This document shows, piece after piece, positions 33,317 to 41,494 of a stretch of DNA of 64,000 nt; positions within the stretch are counted from its first letter, which is position 1; every line of letters begins with the position of its first letter. Below the pieces are notes generated by a model. That model was not told the origin of the DNA. It saw nothing but the letters and a program-made list of their open reading frames with translations, and made no database searches. Source of the stretch: Streptacidiphilus sp041262525 (lineage in GTDB: Bacteria > Actinomycetota > Actinomycetes > Streptomycetales > Streptomycetaceae); assembly GCF_041262525.1 (NCBI RefSeq), contig NZ_JBGCCK010000013.1, positions 62,001 through 126,000 on the forward strand, given 5' to 3'. The translations under genes were made by a program, and so were the position numbers.

Positions 33317-34843
33317 TCACCGCAGTCGGGCGGGGCGGTCGGGGGTGATGCCCAACTCCTCCAGCCAGGCGCGGAGCGGCTGCTCATCCCCGTGTTCGAC
33401 CGCGAGCGCGACGGGCGCGCCCAGATCGGTACGGCGACGGCCGTCGACCAGCAGCACCGGCCCGTCCAGCCAGTCCAGCCCCGGCTCGGCTCGGCCCGAC
33501 TCGACGGCGGCCCGGCAGACGAGTGCCTGGAGGCCGTCGGCGACGGCGTCCCGACCGCTGCGGGCGGCGGGCAGGGGCCCGCGCTGCGCCTCGACCTTCG
33601 CGGCCAGCGCCTCGCCGTCGTCGCGCAGGGCCCGGAGCGCGGCGGAGAGAGCGACGAGCGCCGCGGCCGATTCCGCGCCCGCGCCAACGGCCGCAAGCAG
33701 CGCGGCGGACTGGTTGCGCCACTGGCGCAGCACGATCTCGTGGGGGTAGTCCGCCCAGTCCAGGCCGCGATCTTCCGCCGCCGGGGCGGGCGCGGCGACG
33801 GGACCGGCGTAGAAGAGCTCGGCGGCGAGGAAGGAGGTGGCCTCGTCGATCCGGCCCGGTTCCTCCAGCAGATCGCAGGCGGGGCGCTCACCCAGGCGGC
33901 TCTCGAAGCCCTCCGCGAGGCGGTCGCGCCGGGAGAGCTCGGTCAGCGCGGAGACGACGCCGGCGTTGAGCCGCGTCGGGCAGCGGCCGAGCCGCCAGGC
34001 GGGCAGCGCGACCCTGGTCAGCAGCCGGTCCCAGCCCGCGTAGGCGAGGCCGACTTGCTCCTGGGCGGCGATCCGCTGCCCGTAGTCGACCTGCCGCGCC
34101 CGCTCGGACGCCCAGCCGGCGACGGCGCGCTCCAGCTCGGCCGCGTGGCCGCGCGAGCGGCGCAGCAGCCAGCGGGCGGGTATGGACGCCCAGACCCCGC
34201 GCCGCCCCTGGTGCGCGCCGAGGAGCGCGTCCAGCCCGTGGGTGAAGCGCCGGGCAGCGGAGATCTCCGGATCGAGCGAGCAGGCGGCCCCGGCGACGAC
34301 CGGCGCGAGCAGCGCGCGCAGCTCGGCGACGCGCATCCACCACAGGAAGGGCGAGCCGACGACGAGTGTGGGCGGCGCGGGCGTCCGTCCGCCGGGTGCC
34401 GCCTCGTCCTCCAGCCAGCTGTCACAGTCCGGCGTCAGCGCGACGGCGCCGGGCGCGGGCACCTCCATCCGCTCGGCGAGCTCGCGCACCAGCCGGTAGA
34501 ACTCCGGCGCGTCGCGCTCGGCGAGCAGCACGGCGGGCGTCCGCGAGGGCCGCGCCCTGCGCAGGGCCGCGGCGAAGGCGGCAGCCCAGCCGAGGGTGAG
34601 CAGCGCGACGGCGACGACGGCGTACCTGGCCACGTCCCAGGCCCCCGCGTCGGCGCTGCCGGCCGCGCCGAGCCGCCCGGTGAACCGCCCGGCGATCAAC
34701 ACGGCGGCGACAGCCGCGGGCACCGCGGCGGCGGCGAGCGCGAGCCCGCGCAACCGGAGGATCGCTGCGGCGCGGGCGACCGCGGCGTCAGCGCCTGTTC
34801 CCATGCCCATGCTGCTGCCCATGCTGCCCATGGCTCGGATCAC
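33317..34843 (-). CDS. Membrane-anchored M48-peptidase-like protein lacking the zinc motif
   Basis: The 508-residue protein has two N-terminal membrane segments (LRGLALAAAAVPAAVAAVLI, YAVVAVALLTLGWAAAFAAA). The region that aligns with M48 peptidases follows: PPTLVVGSPFLWWMRVAELR, then ALLAPVVAGA where active enzymes have LxHELxH, then CSLDPEISAARRF. Both zinc His and the catalytic Glu are absent, so I predict a pseudo-peptidase. The long C-terminus is Ala/Leu/Arg-rich. The exact start is uncertain: the GTG at 34843 is used, but ATG codons at 34831 or further in are possible. No partner gene is evident. Confidence 0.75.
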   Translation of the reverse strand: MIRAMGSMGSSMGMGTGADAAVARAAAILRLRGLALAAAAVPAAVAAVLIAGRFTGRLGAAGSADAGAWDVARYAVVAVALLTLGWAAAFAAALRRARPSRTPAVLLAERDAPEFYRLVRELAERMEVPAPGAVALTPDCDSWLEDEAAPGGRTPAPPTLVVGSPFLWWMRVAELRALLAPVVAGAACSLDPEISAARRFTHGLDALLGAHQGRRGVWASIPARWLLRRSRGHAAELERAVAGWASERARQVDYGQRIAAQEQVGLAYAGWDRLLTRVALPAWRLGRCPTRLNAGVVSALTELSRRDRLAEGFESRLGERPACDLLEEPGRIDEATSFLAAELFYAGPVAAPAPAAEDRGLDWADYPHEIVLRQWRNQSAALLAAVGAGAESAAALVALSAALRALRDDGEALAAKVEAQRGPLPAARSGRDAVADGLQALVCRAAVESGRAEPGLDWLDGPVLLVDGRRRTDLGAPVALAVEHGDEQPLRAWLEELGITPDRPARLR

Positions 34844-35248
34844 CCCCTACCGCCGACGAGAAATCGAGCCGTTGTGGCTTTCGCACGTCCTACGCCCCTG
34901 TCCGATCCGACGCACGAGCCCGGCCCGGTGTTCCTGCCTCGGCCCGGAACCACTCGGATCAGTGATTCCCTGTGGACCGCAGCTTCCCCCCTGGCGTGGT
35001 GGTGTACCCGCGCAGGCGACCCCCGCGCTCCGGGGAGCGCGCCGGTCCTGGGCACCATACGGCGGCGTGCGGCGATGCGTCAGCCGGATGCGGTTCCCAT
35101 CACCCGAAGGAATGTGCGGGTGGGCTAAACGCTGCGCGCTGGGCGTTCGTCTGCTTTCCGCCTGTGGCATTGGGCCGAAGCGGGGAGATCAGCCAGGCAG
35201 CACCCCAAGCCGCGGGGCTCTGCTGATCTGCGGCTACGTCGGAGGGAC
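34844..35248. other. 405-bp non-coding stretch between the M48-like gene and palindromic element copy 4
   Basis: No open frame has a ribosome-binding site or family resemblance. A hairpin with 8-bp arms AGATCAGC (35186-35193) and GCTGATCT (35222-35229) encloses CACCCC.../GGGG sequence. The promoter of the M48-like gene should lie at the left end. Confidence 0.5.
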
Positions 35249-35377
35249 GTTGCAGCACCTCAGGGGCGCGGGGAACTGCGCGAACAACCACCCTGTGCGG
35301 ATGGCCCCGCTCGTTCGGCGGCCCAGCTCCCCGGGTGGCTTGTCGCGCGGTTCCGCGCGCCCCTGGGTGGTGCAACT
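35249..35377. repeat. Intergenic palindromic element, copy 4 (A/A arms)
   Basis: The outer arms GTTGCAGCACCTCAGGGGCG and the right-end TGGTGCAACTACCTCAGG frame the usual GGGGAACTGCGCGAACAACC and GGTGGCTTGTCGCGCGGTTC. The centre is GCGGATGGCCCCG...CCCAGCTCCCCG, more diverged than in other copies. It lies 12 bp beyond the purD stop. Confidence 0.85.
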
Positions 35378-35389
35378 ACCTCAGGTGCC

Positions 35390-36643
35390 TCAGAGTCCAG
35401 CAGCCTTAGCCGCGATGTCACTGCGGTGGTGGGAGCCCTGGAGGGTGATCTTGGAGACCGCGTCGTACGCGCGGGCGCGGGCCTGGGTGAGGTCCTTGCC
35501 GGTCGCCGTCACGGAGAGTACGCGGCCGCCCGCGCTCAGGACCGTCTCGCCGTCGTCGGCGAGGCGCGTGCCCGCGTGGAGGACGTAGGCCGTGCCGTCC
35601 GCCGACTCCGCCTCGGCGAGGCCGCCGATCGGGTCGCCGGAGCGCGGCGCAGCCGGGTAGCCCTCCGAGGCCACGACCACCGTCACCGCCGCGCCGTCAC
35701 GCCAGCGCAGCTCGGGGAAGGTCGCCAGGTGGCCGGTCGCCGCCGCGTACAGCAGGCCGCAGAGGGGGGTCTTCAGGCGCGCCAGCACGACCTGCGTCTC
35801 CGGGTCGCCGAAGCGCGCGTTGAACTCGATCACGCGCACCCCGCGCGAGGTGATCGCCAGACCGGCGTAGAGCAGACCGGAGAACTCCGTGCCACGACGC
35901 CGCAGCTCGTCGACGGTCGGCTGGAGGACCATCTCCTGGACCTCCTCGACCAGCTTCGGGTCCGCCCACGGCAGCGGCGAGTACGCGCCCATGCCGCCGG
36001 TGTTCGGGCCCGCGTCGTCGTCGCCGACGCGCTTGAAGTCCTGGGCAGGCTGCAGCGGGACGACCGTCGTGCCGTCGGTGACCGCGAAGAGGGAGACCTC
36101 GGGGCCGTCGAGGAACTCCTCGATGACGACGCGCTCGCAGCTCGCCGCGTGGTCGAGGGCCTCCTGGAGGTCCTCCGTCACGACGACGCCCTTGCCGGCC
36201 GCCAGGCCGTCGTCCTTGACGACGTACGGCGGGCCGAAGGCGTCCAGCGCCTCGGCCGCCTCCTCGGCGGTGGTGCAGACGTAGGAGCGCGCGGTGGGAA
36301 CGCCTGCCGCGGCCATCACGTCCTTGGCGAACGCCTTGCTGCCCTCCAGCTGGGCGGCCTCGCCGCTCGGGCCGAAGACGGGGATGCCGCGCCCGCGGAC
36401 GGCGTCGGCGACGCCCGCGACGAGCGGGGCCTCCGGACCGACGATGACGAACTCGGCGCCGAGCTCCACGGCGAGGTCGGCAACGGCCCGGCCGTCCAGC
36501 TGGTCCACGGCGTGGACCTGGGCGACCGCGGCGATGCCGGCGTTGCCGGGCGCGCAGTGCAGGGAGGTGACTTCGGGATCGAGCGAGAGCGCGCGGCACA
36601 GGGCGTGTTCGCGGGCGCCGCCGCCGATGACAAGGACCTTCAC
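35390..36643 (-). CDS. purD: Phosphoribosylamine-glycine ligase (GAR synthetase)
   Basis: The 417-residue ATP-grasp enzyme makes GAR from phosphoribosylamine and glycine. Family features are MKVLVIGGGAREHALCRAL at the N-terminus, YVVKDDGLAAGKGVVVTEDL (ATP-binding Lys), GDDDAGPNTGGMGAYSPLPW and VIEFNARFGDPETQVVL. The start is GTG. A TAGGCT -10 ends eight bases upstream and no ribosome-binding site is visible, so a leaderless or near-leaderless message is likely. It is transcribed alone and followed by palindromic element copy 4. Confidence 0.97.
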   Translation of the reverse strand: MKVLVIGGGAREHALCRALSLDPEVTSLHCAPGNAGIAAVAQVHAVDQLDGRAVADLAVELGAEFVIVGPEAPLVAGVADAVRGRGIPVFGPSGEAAQLEGSKAFAKDVMAAAGVPTARSYVCTTAEEAAEALDAFGPPYVVKDDGLAAGKGVVVTEDLQEALDHAASCERVVIEEFLDGPEVSLFAVTDGTTVVPLQPAQDFKRVGDDDAGPNTGGMGAYSPLPWADPKLVEEVQEMVLQPTVDELRRRGTEFSGLLYAGLAITSRGVRVIEFNARFGDPETQVVLARLKTPLCGLLYAAATGHLATFPELRWRDGAAVTVVVASEGYPAAPRSGDPIGGLAEAESADGTAYVLHAGTRLADDGETVLSAGGRVLSVTATGKDLTQARARAYDAVSKITLQGSHHRSDIAAKAAGL

Positions 36644-36651
36644 AGCACAAG

Positions 36652-36657
36652 AGCCTA
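36652..36657 (-). promoter_or_regulatory. -10 element (TAGGCT) for purD
   Basis: TAGGCT on the minus strand ends eight bases before the purD GTG. This is the same arrangement as at purF. The -35 region has no good match. Confidence 0.42.
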
Positions 36658-36936
36658 GTGCCTGCCGCAGGCGACCCGGCCCGCGCGAGGCGAAATGTCA
36701 CGACGAAAGCGACAATTCGCAACAATTCGGCAACCGGTCAGATCCGTGCCTCGATTGCACCCCCTCGTACGGGTGAGATGTAAATCAGCCGCAGGGAGTG
36801 CGATCATCGCGCCGACCTTGCAGAACCTCCACGATTTCGCACAACAATCCGACCCGAACCGCCACCACGGTCAGCCATTTGGCGGTAAGAAGTATCTCTT
36901 GGAAGCCGAGCAGGCCGAAGGACAGGGAGTTCCACG

Positions 36937-37728
36937 GTGAGCCAGCCGGAGATGCAGCCCGAGGAATCCTCCTGGGGCAAGGAGGCCGGGGCTGAGGACA
37001 CATCAGCCGCCCCCGCTCCCGCCGTGCCCGCGCCGCGCTCGGCAGGCAGCGGCCATGATCTGAGCGTTCGCCAGTTCCCCCTGGGCGACTGGGGCGAGCC
37101 GGCCGAGCGGCTGGAGGAGCTCTACCGCTGGTCCGAGGAGCGCGCGGTCGAGGCGATCGACTGGTACCACCGCGACCGCCGCTGGAAGCGCAGGGGCGCG
37201 CGGATCCTGCGCGGCCTCGCGGCGGTGCTGGGCGCGGGCGGCGCGGTACTGCCGCTGGTCGCCCTGACGGGCGTGTGGAAGGCCGGTCACGACTGGGGCT
37301 ACGTGCTGCTGGTGCTGGCCGCCTGCTGCGTGCTTGCGGACCGGGTCTTCGGGCTGACCAGCGGCTGGATGCGCGACATCAGCACGGCGCAGGCGCTGCA
37401 GCGGCGGCTGGAGGCGTTCCAGTTCGACTGGGCCTCCGAGTGCGTGCGCGAGGTGCTGGGCCCCACGGAGGGGACGGCGAGCGAGGCGGCGGAGCGCTGC
37501 CTGGGCGTGCTGCGGCGGTTCTGCGAGGACGTGTCGGACATGGTCCGCACGGAGACCTCGGAGTGGATGCTGGAGTTCCGCGCGTCGATGACACAGCTGC
37601 CGACGCAGGCCGCGGGCGTCTGGGGCGGCCGCGTCGAGGGCGCCGGCGCGCAGGTTCGCGTCCTCCCCACGATGGGCAGCCGCCCGACGATGCCACGGCA
37701 GAGGCCCCCGGAGTCCCCGCTGCGCTAG
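36937..37728 (+). CDS. SLATT-domain (2-TM) membrane protein
   Basis: The 263-residue protein has a disordered acidic and Pro/Ala-rich N-terminus. The SLATT pattern follows: a helix (LEELYRWSEERAVEAIDWYH), basic RRWKRRGARILRG and two transmembrane helices (LAAVLGAGGAVLPLVALTGV, GYVLLVLAACCVLADRVFGL), then a long amphipathic helical region. In other bacteria SLATT domains are membrane effectors paired with SLOG or SMODS nucleotide sensors. No such partner is next to it here, and the gene borders purD as in Streptomyces by recollection. AGGGAG lies seven bases before the GTG start. Confidence 0.82.
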   Translation: MSQPEMQPEESSWGKEAGAEDTSAAPAPAVPAPRSAGSGHDLSVRQFPLGDWGEPAERLEELYRWSEERAVEAIDWYHRDRRWKRRGARILRGLAAVLGAGGAVLPLVALTGVWKAGHDWGYVLLVLAACCVLADRVFGLTSGWMRDISTAQALQRRLEAFQFDWASECVREVLGPTEGTASEAAERCLGVLRRFCEDVSDMVRTETSEWMLEFRASMTQLPTQAAGVWGGRVEGAGAQVRVLPTMGSRPTMPRQRPPESPLR

Positions 37729-37746
37729 GCAGACGCACCTCGGGGA

Positions 37747-37934
37747 AGTTGCAACCACCCGGGGGCGCGAGGCTCTGTTCGATGAACTGCATGCGCGAGA
37801 AACCACTGACAGGGGGTACCCCCGGCCGAAGGCTGGGGGAGGATGGCCCTGCGCGTTCGGGGCTCTACCTGCGCGGGTGGCTTGTCGCGCATGCAGTTCA
37901 ACGAGCAGAGCCCCGCGCCCCTGAAGGTGCAACT
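37747..37934. repeat. Intergenic palindromic element, copy 5 (B/B arms, with nested insertion)
   Basis: This is the longest copy (188 bp). Both arms are the extended B type: GGGGCGCGAGGCTCTGTTCG on the left, continuing ATGAACTGCATGCGCGAG, and TCGCGCATGCAGTTCAACGA on the right, continuing GCAGAGCCCCGCGCCCC. Terminal AGTTGCA and TGCAACT are present. It lies between the convergent SLATT and hypothetical genes and contains a second small repeat at 37812-37841. Confidence 0.85.
37812..37841. repeat. Small nested GC-rich palindrome within element copy 5
   Basis: GGGGGTACCCCCGGCCGAAG followed by GCTGGGGGAG interrupts the left half of copy 5 after AACCACTGACA. It folds as GGGGGTACCCCC plus CCGGCC/GGCTGG. 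A sequence of this type is common between Streptomyces genes by recollection. Confidence 0.65.
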
Positions 37935-37951
37935 ACATGCGGGAGCGAAGG

Positions 37952-38602
37952 CTAGGCGAAGACGATCATGGAGCCCTGGGCCAGCGCGCGCGTCGCCGCG
38001 GCGTGGAGGCCGATCCAGGCGTGGCGTTCGCGGGCGTAAGGGCCGTCCTGGCCCGGTGGGGGGAAGGCCGGGCCCTCCAGCGTCGTCGGCGCAACCGGGC
38101 GGACCGGGACCGGGGGGAGCTGGTGGTCGATGCCGATGTGCGGGGCCACCGACTCCAGCTCCTTCAGGAGCCTCTGCACGGAGCCCAGTGGGCCGCCCGT
38201 CGCCAGCAGGGCGTCGTCCACCACCGGCACGTCGAAGTCCAGCGGGACGTACGCCCCCGCATGGTCGAAGTGCCACACCAAGTGGCTCTGCTCCGCCGTC
38301 GCCTCGAACATCTCCAGCAGCTGCTCGTAGTCCCCGCCGAGCTCGTCCACCGGCGTCACGTCCAGGCCGGTCAGCTGAAGCAGGTACGCGCGTCGCAGAA
38401 AGTGCAGCGACTCGTAGTCGAACGCCGCCACCGGCTCGACATCCCCGCTCAGGCCGGGCATGTACTGGAAGACCGGCACGGCCGGCAGGCCCGCCGCCGC
38501 GAGGGACGCGTTGTAGATCTCCAGATCCTCGCCGAACGGATTGTCAGGGCTGAGCACCAGCAGGTCGACCAGTGGGACGAGCCAGATGTCGCAGGCCAAC
38601 AC
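37952..38602 (-). CDS. Conserved hypothetical protein
   Basis: The 216-residue acidic protein starts with GTG (LACDIWLVPLVDLLVLSPDN). It contains AGLPAVPVFQYMPGL, a helical DYEQLLEMFEATAEQSHLVW and VWHFDHAGAYVPLDFDVPVV, with a Pro-rich stretch before a C-terminal helix. It has no membrane segment or signal peptide. I do not recognise a family. Codon use is typical. It is 38 bp downstream of the FCD-GntR gene in the same direction and may be cotranscribed. Confidence 0.78.
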   Translation of the reverse strand: MLACDIWLVPLVDLLVLSPDNPFGEDLEIYNASLAAAGLPAVPVFQYMPGLSGDVEPVAAFDYESLHFLRRAYLLQLTGLDVTPVDELGGDYEQLLEMFEATAEQSHLVWHFDHAGAYVPLDFDVPVVDDALLATGGPLGSVQRLLKELESVAPHIGIDHQLPPVPVRPVAPTTLEGPAFPPPGQDGPYARERHAWIGLHAAATRALAQGSMIVFA

Positions 38603-38640
38603 GCTCTCCTGAACGATCTAGGGGCCGGGGCCCGTCCACC

Positions 38641-39393
38641 CTACTGCGTCGTTCGAGGCGACGTGTCCGGTTCGCGCGGGGTCGGGACCTGCGCCAAGGA
38701 GCGGCCGCACAGCACGGACATCTGCCGCAGCGACTCCTCGTTGTAGTCGCGGAGCATCGCATGCACCGATTCGACGTCGCGGGCCTCGATCAGGTCGACC
38801 AGCTCCAGGTGGCGGGACCAGCAGAACGAGGCGATGTCCTCACGGCCGCGCAGGTACCCGGCAGCGAAGATCCAGTACTGGACCCGGAGCCAGTCCAGGT
38901 AGTCGCTGATCCGCCGGTTGCCGGTGAAGGCCCCGAGCTCGCCCCAGAACCGCCGGTCGCAGCCGACCAGGACGTCCAGATGCCCCCCGCGGGCCGCCCG
39001 GACCGCCGCGTCGGCGCGGCGGCGCAGGGAGGGGACGGACGCCCAGTCGAAGCCGGACCAGCGCTGGTCGACCCGGCGGAACACACCGTCGATGACCAGC
39101 GAGCGGGCCTCGACGATGTCCACGAAGTCGTCCCAGGTGAAGCGGGGGACGGCGAAACCGCGGCCGGGCTCGACGACGAGCATCCCCTGGGCCGCCAGGT
39201 CGACCAGGGCCTCGCGGACCGGCGTCGCCGATACGCCGTAGAGATCGGCGATCTCCTTGACGGTGAAGTGGCGGCCCGCGCCGAGGCGGCCTGCCATGAG
39301 TTCGTCGCGGAGGGCGCCCGCGACCTGCTCGCGCAGCGAGCTGCGCTGGACCACGGGAGCGAACGGGCGGTCGGTGGCTCTGCCAGATGGCAT
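38641..39393 (-). CDS. GntR-family transcriptional regulator, FadR/FCD subfamily
   Basis: The 250-residue protein has a GntR winged helix (SLREQVAGALRDELMAGRLG, IADLYGVSATPVREALVDLA, LVVEPGRGFAVPRF) and a C-terminal all-helical FCD domain with candidate metal-ligand residues (EARSLVIDG, GNRRISDYL, HLELVDLIEARD). FCD regulators usually respond to acids or amino-acid-related ligands. The ATG at 39393 has GGAGG eight bases upstream; upstream open frame is ignored. It follows the class-III aminotransferase gene in the same direction, so it may control that enzyme. A TGGTGTAGACCA palindrome lies 114 bp upstream. Confidence 0.9.
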   Translation of the reverse strand: MPSGRATDRPFAPVVQRSSLREQVAGALRDELMAGRLGAGRHFTVKEIADLYGVSATPVREALVDLAAQGMLVVEPGRGFAVPRFTWDDFVDIVEARSLVIDGVFRRVDQRWSGFDWASVPSLRRRADAAVRAARGGHLDVLVGCDRRFWGELGAFTGNRRISDYLDWLRVQYWIFAAGYLRGREDIASFCWSRHLELVDLIEARDVESVHAMLRDYNEESLRQMSVLCGRSLAQVPTPREPDTSPRTTQ

Positions 39394-39506
39394 GACCAAA
39401 TCCTCCGCTTCGCACGTCTTCGCGGAGATCATCCGCATACTGCCGGTCCAGGCCCCCCAATGGTAAGGCCCCGCACCCCCCACTCGGAGGGGTTGCGGAG
39501 CCGAAA

Positions 39507-39518
39507 TGGTGTAGACCA
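39507..39518. promoter_or_regulatory. dre-like/GntR operator TGGTGTAGACCA
   Basis: The 12-mer differs at one position from the core TGGTCTAGACCA of DasR-responsive elements. It lies between the aminotransferase stop and the FCD-GntR start. The neighbouring regulator could bind it itself, although FadR-type sites usually have a shorter spacing (TGGTNNGACCA). Confidence 0.45.
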
Positions 39519-39570
39519 AGTCACGAGCCGATTAAGGCCGGCCCGCAGAGGCGCCAGGAAGCGTCGCAGG

Positions 39571-40944
39571 TCAGACCGTGTGGGCGTCGGTCAGGGTGAG
39601 AACCTCGTCGAGGATCGCCAGACCCTCCTTGGCCTCGGCCTCGGAGACGTTGCACGGCGGCACGACATGGAAGCGGTTCATGTTGGTGAACGGCCACAGA
39701 CCGCGCTGCTTGCACGCCGCCGCCAGCTCGGCCATCGGCGCGTTGGCGGCGCCGGCCGCGTTGTACGGGGTGATCGGCTCGCGGGTCTCGCGGTTCTTCA
39801 CCAGCTCGACGGCCCAGAAGACGCCCAGGCCACGGACCTCGCCGATGGACGGGTGGCGCTCGGCCATCGCGCGGAGCTCCGGGCCGATCACGGTCTCGCC
39901 GATGTGCTTGGCGTTCTCGACGATGCCCTCGTCGGCCATGGCGTTGATCGTCGCCACGGCGGAGGCGCAGGCCAGCGGGTGGCCGGAGTAGGTCAGGCCG
40001 CCGGGGAACGGGCGCTCGGCGAAGGTCGCCGCGATCTCGCCGCTGATGGCGACACCGCCCAGCGGCACGTAGCCGGAGTTGACGCCCTTGGCGAAGGTCA
40101 GCAGGTCGGGGGTGACACCCCAGTGGTCGGCGGCGAACCACTCGCCGGTGCGGCCGAAGCCGGCCATGACCTCGTCCAGGATGAAGACGATGCCGTAGCG
40201 GTCGCAGATCTCGCGCACCCCGGCGAGGTAGCCGGCCGGGGGGATGAGGATGCCGGCCGTCCCGACGACGGTCTCCAGGATGATCGCGGCGACGGTCTGC
40301 GGACCCTCGAAGGCGATGGTCGCCTCCAGGTGCGCCAGCGCGCGCTCGCACTCCTGCGCCTCGTTCTCGGCGTGGAAGTTGGAGCGGTAGGCGTACGGGC
40401 CCCAGAAGTGGACGATGCCGGAGACGCCGGTCTCGTTCGGCCAGCGACGCGGGTCGCCGGTCAGCGCGATCGCGTTGGCGGTGGCGCCGTGGTACGAGCG
40501 GTAGGTGGCGAGCACCTTCTGGCGGCCGGTGTGCAGACGCGCCATGCGGATGGCGTTCTCGTTGGCCTCGGCGCCGCCGTTGGTGAAGAAGATCTTGTCC
40601 AGGTCGCCGGGCGTGCGCTCGGCGATCAGGCGTGCGGCCTCGGAGCGGGCCTCGATCGCGAAGGCCGGCGCGAAGGTGCAGAGCTTGGCGGCCTGCTCCT
40701 GGATCGCGGCGACGACCTTCGGGTGCTGGTGACCGATGTTGGTGTTGACCAGCTGGGAGGAGAAGTCGAGGAAGCGCTTGCCCTCGTAGTCCCAGAAGTA
40801 CGAACCCTCGGCCCCGGCCACGGCGAGGGGGTCGATCAGGGACTGCGCCGACCACGAGTGGAAGACGTGGGCACGGTCGGCAGCCTTGACCGCCTGTCCG
40901 AGTGCCGGGTCTGCGCTGATTTCCGAGGCTGGGGAGATCGTCAT
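39571..40944 (-). CDS. Class-III (omega) PLP-dependent aminotransferase
   Basis: The 457-residue enzyme belongs to the ornithine/beta-alanine-pyruvate type aminotransferases (annotated as aspartate aminotransferase family). PLP-site features are FFTNGGAEANENAIRMARLH, ILDEVMAGFGRTGEWFA and TFAKGVNSGYVPLGGVAISG with the Schiff-base Lys. The active form is a dimer. The amino donor could be taurine, beta-alanine or a diamine. I use the ATG at 40944, seven bases after a TACGCT -10 element, so a leaderless message is likely. An FCD-GntR regulator gene follows. Confidence 0.92.
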   Translation of the reverse strand: MTISPASEISADPALGQAVKAADRAHVFHSWSAQSLIDPLAVAGAEGSYFWDYEGKRFLDFSSQLVNTNIGHQHPKVVAAIQEQAAKLCTFAPAFAIEARSEAARLIAERTPGDLDKIFFTNGGAEANENAIRMARLHTGRQKVLATYRSYHGATANAIALTGDPRRWPNETGVSGIVHFWGPYAYRSNFHAENEAQECERALAHLEATIAFEGPQTVAAIILETVVGTAGILIPPAGYLAGVREICDRYGIVFILDEVMAGFGRTGEWFAADHWGVTPDLLTFAKGVNSGYVPLGGVAISGEIAATFAERPFPGGLTYSGHPLACASAVATINAMADEGIVENAKHIGETVIGPELRAMAERHPSIGEVRGLGVFWAVELVKNRETREPITPYNAAGAANAPMAELAAACKQRGLWPFTNMNRFHVVPPCNVSEAEAKEGLAILDEVLTLTDAHTV

Positions 40945-41023
40945 GCGCACCAGCGTATTTTCGGGCCGACCGCCCCCGGAACCGACAGCCTGTCTAGTGA
41001 TCCGGAGGCAGGGCGACAGGCTG

Positions 41024-41482
41024 TCAGCCGCTCTCGTTCACCGGCATGACGTAGAGCAGGAAGGGTGTCTTCTCGCCGTTGCGGTCGTAGACGGCGCGGG
41101 CCCGGTAGTTGTCGTCGGCGGTGTTCCAGCGGATCTGGTACCAGCCACGCGCGCGGCCGATCCGGCGCAGCTCGGCGAGGATCGCGTCGACGGTGCCGCC
41201 GCCCCGGTGGGCCGGGTCGACGAAGAGGTCGTGCAGAAAGCCCCGGGTGCCGCGCAGCGGCGAGTGGTCCGGGCTGAAATGGGCCAACCCGATGGCCGTC
41301 CCGTCAGCGTCACGCGCGAGCAGACACTCGACAGGGTGGTTTACGTCGTGGATCCAGGCCCAGGACTCGGCGAGCCGCTCCTCGGTCATGTCGACGTGGT
41401 AGAACTCGGCATAGCCGATGAAGAGCTCGCGCCAGCGCGAGTGATCGGCCTCTGTGGGCGCGGAGATGACGATGTCCGACAT
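41024..41482 (-). CDS. GNAT-family N-acetyltransferase
   Basis: The 152-residue protein shows the GNAT fold: motif A-like FLHDLFVDPAHRGGGTVDAI with the acetyl-CoA pyrophosphate loop (HRGGGT in place of R/QxxGxG/A), then ARGWYQIRWNTADDNYRARA and a C-terminal YDRNGEKTPFLLYVM. The acceptor is unknown. GAGGGGG lies seven bases before the ATG. It is 12 bp downstream of another acetyltransferase gene and probably cotranscribed with it. Confidence 0.9.
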   Translation of the reverse strand: MSDIVISAPTEADHSRWRELFIGYAEFYHVDMTEERLAESWAWIHDVNHPVECLLARDADGTAIGLAHFSPDHSPLRGTRGFLHDLFVDPAHRGGGTVDAILAELRRIGRARGWYQIRWNTADDNYRARAVYDRNGEKTPFLLYVMPVNESG

Positions 41483-41494
41483 GGTGATGCCCCC

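Noticed and set aside
33278..35128. 616-codon plus-strand open frame opposite the M48-like gene
   Set aside because: It is Arg/Gly/Pro-rich shadow translation. The minus-strand frame has membrane segments and family resemblance.
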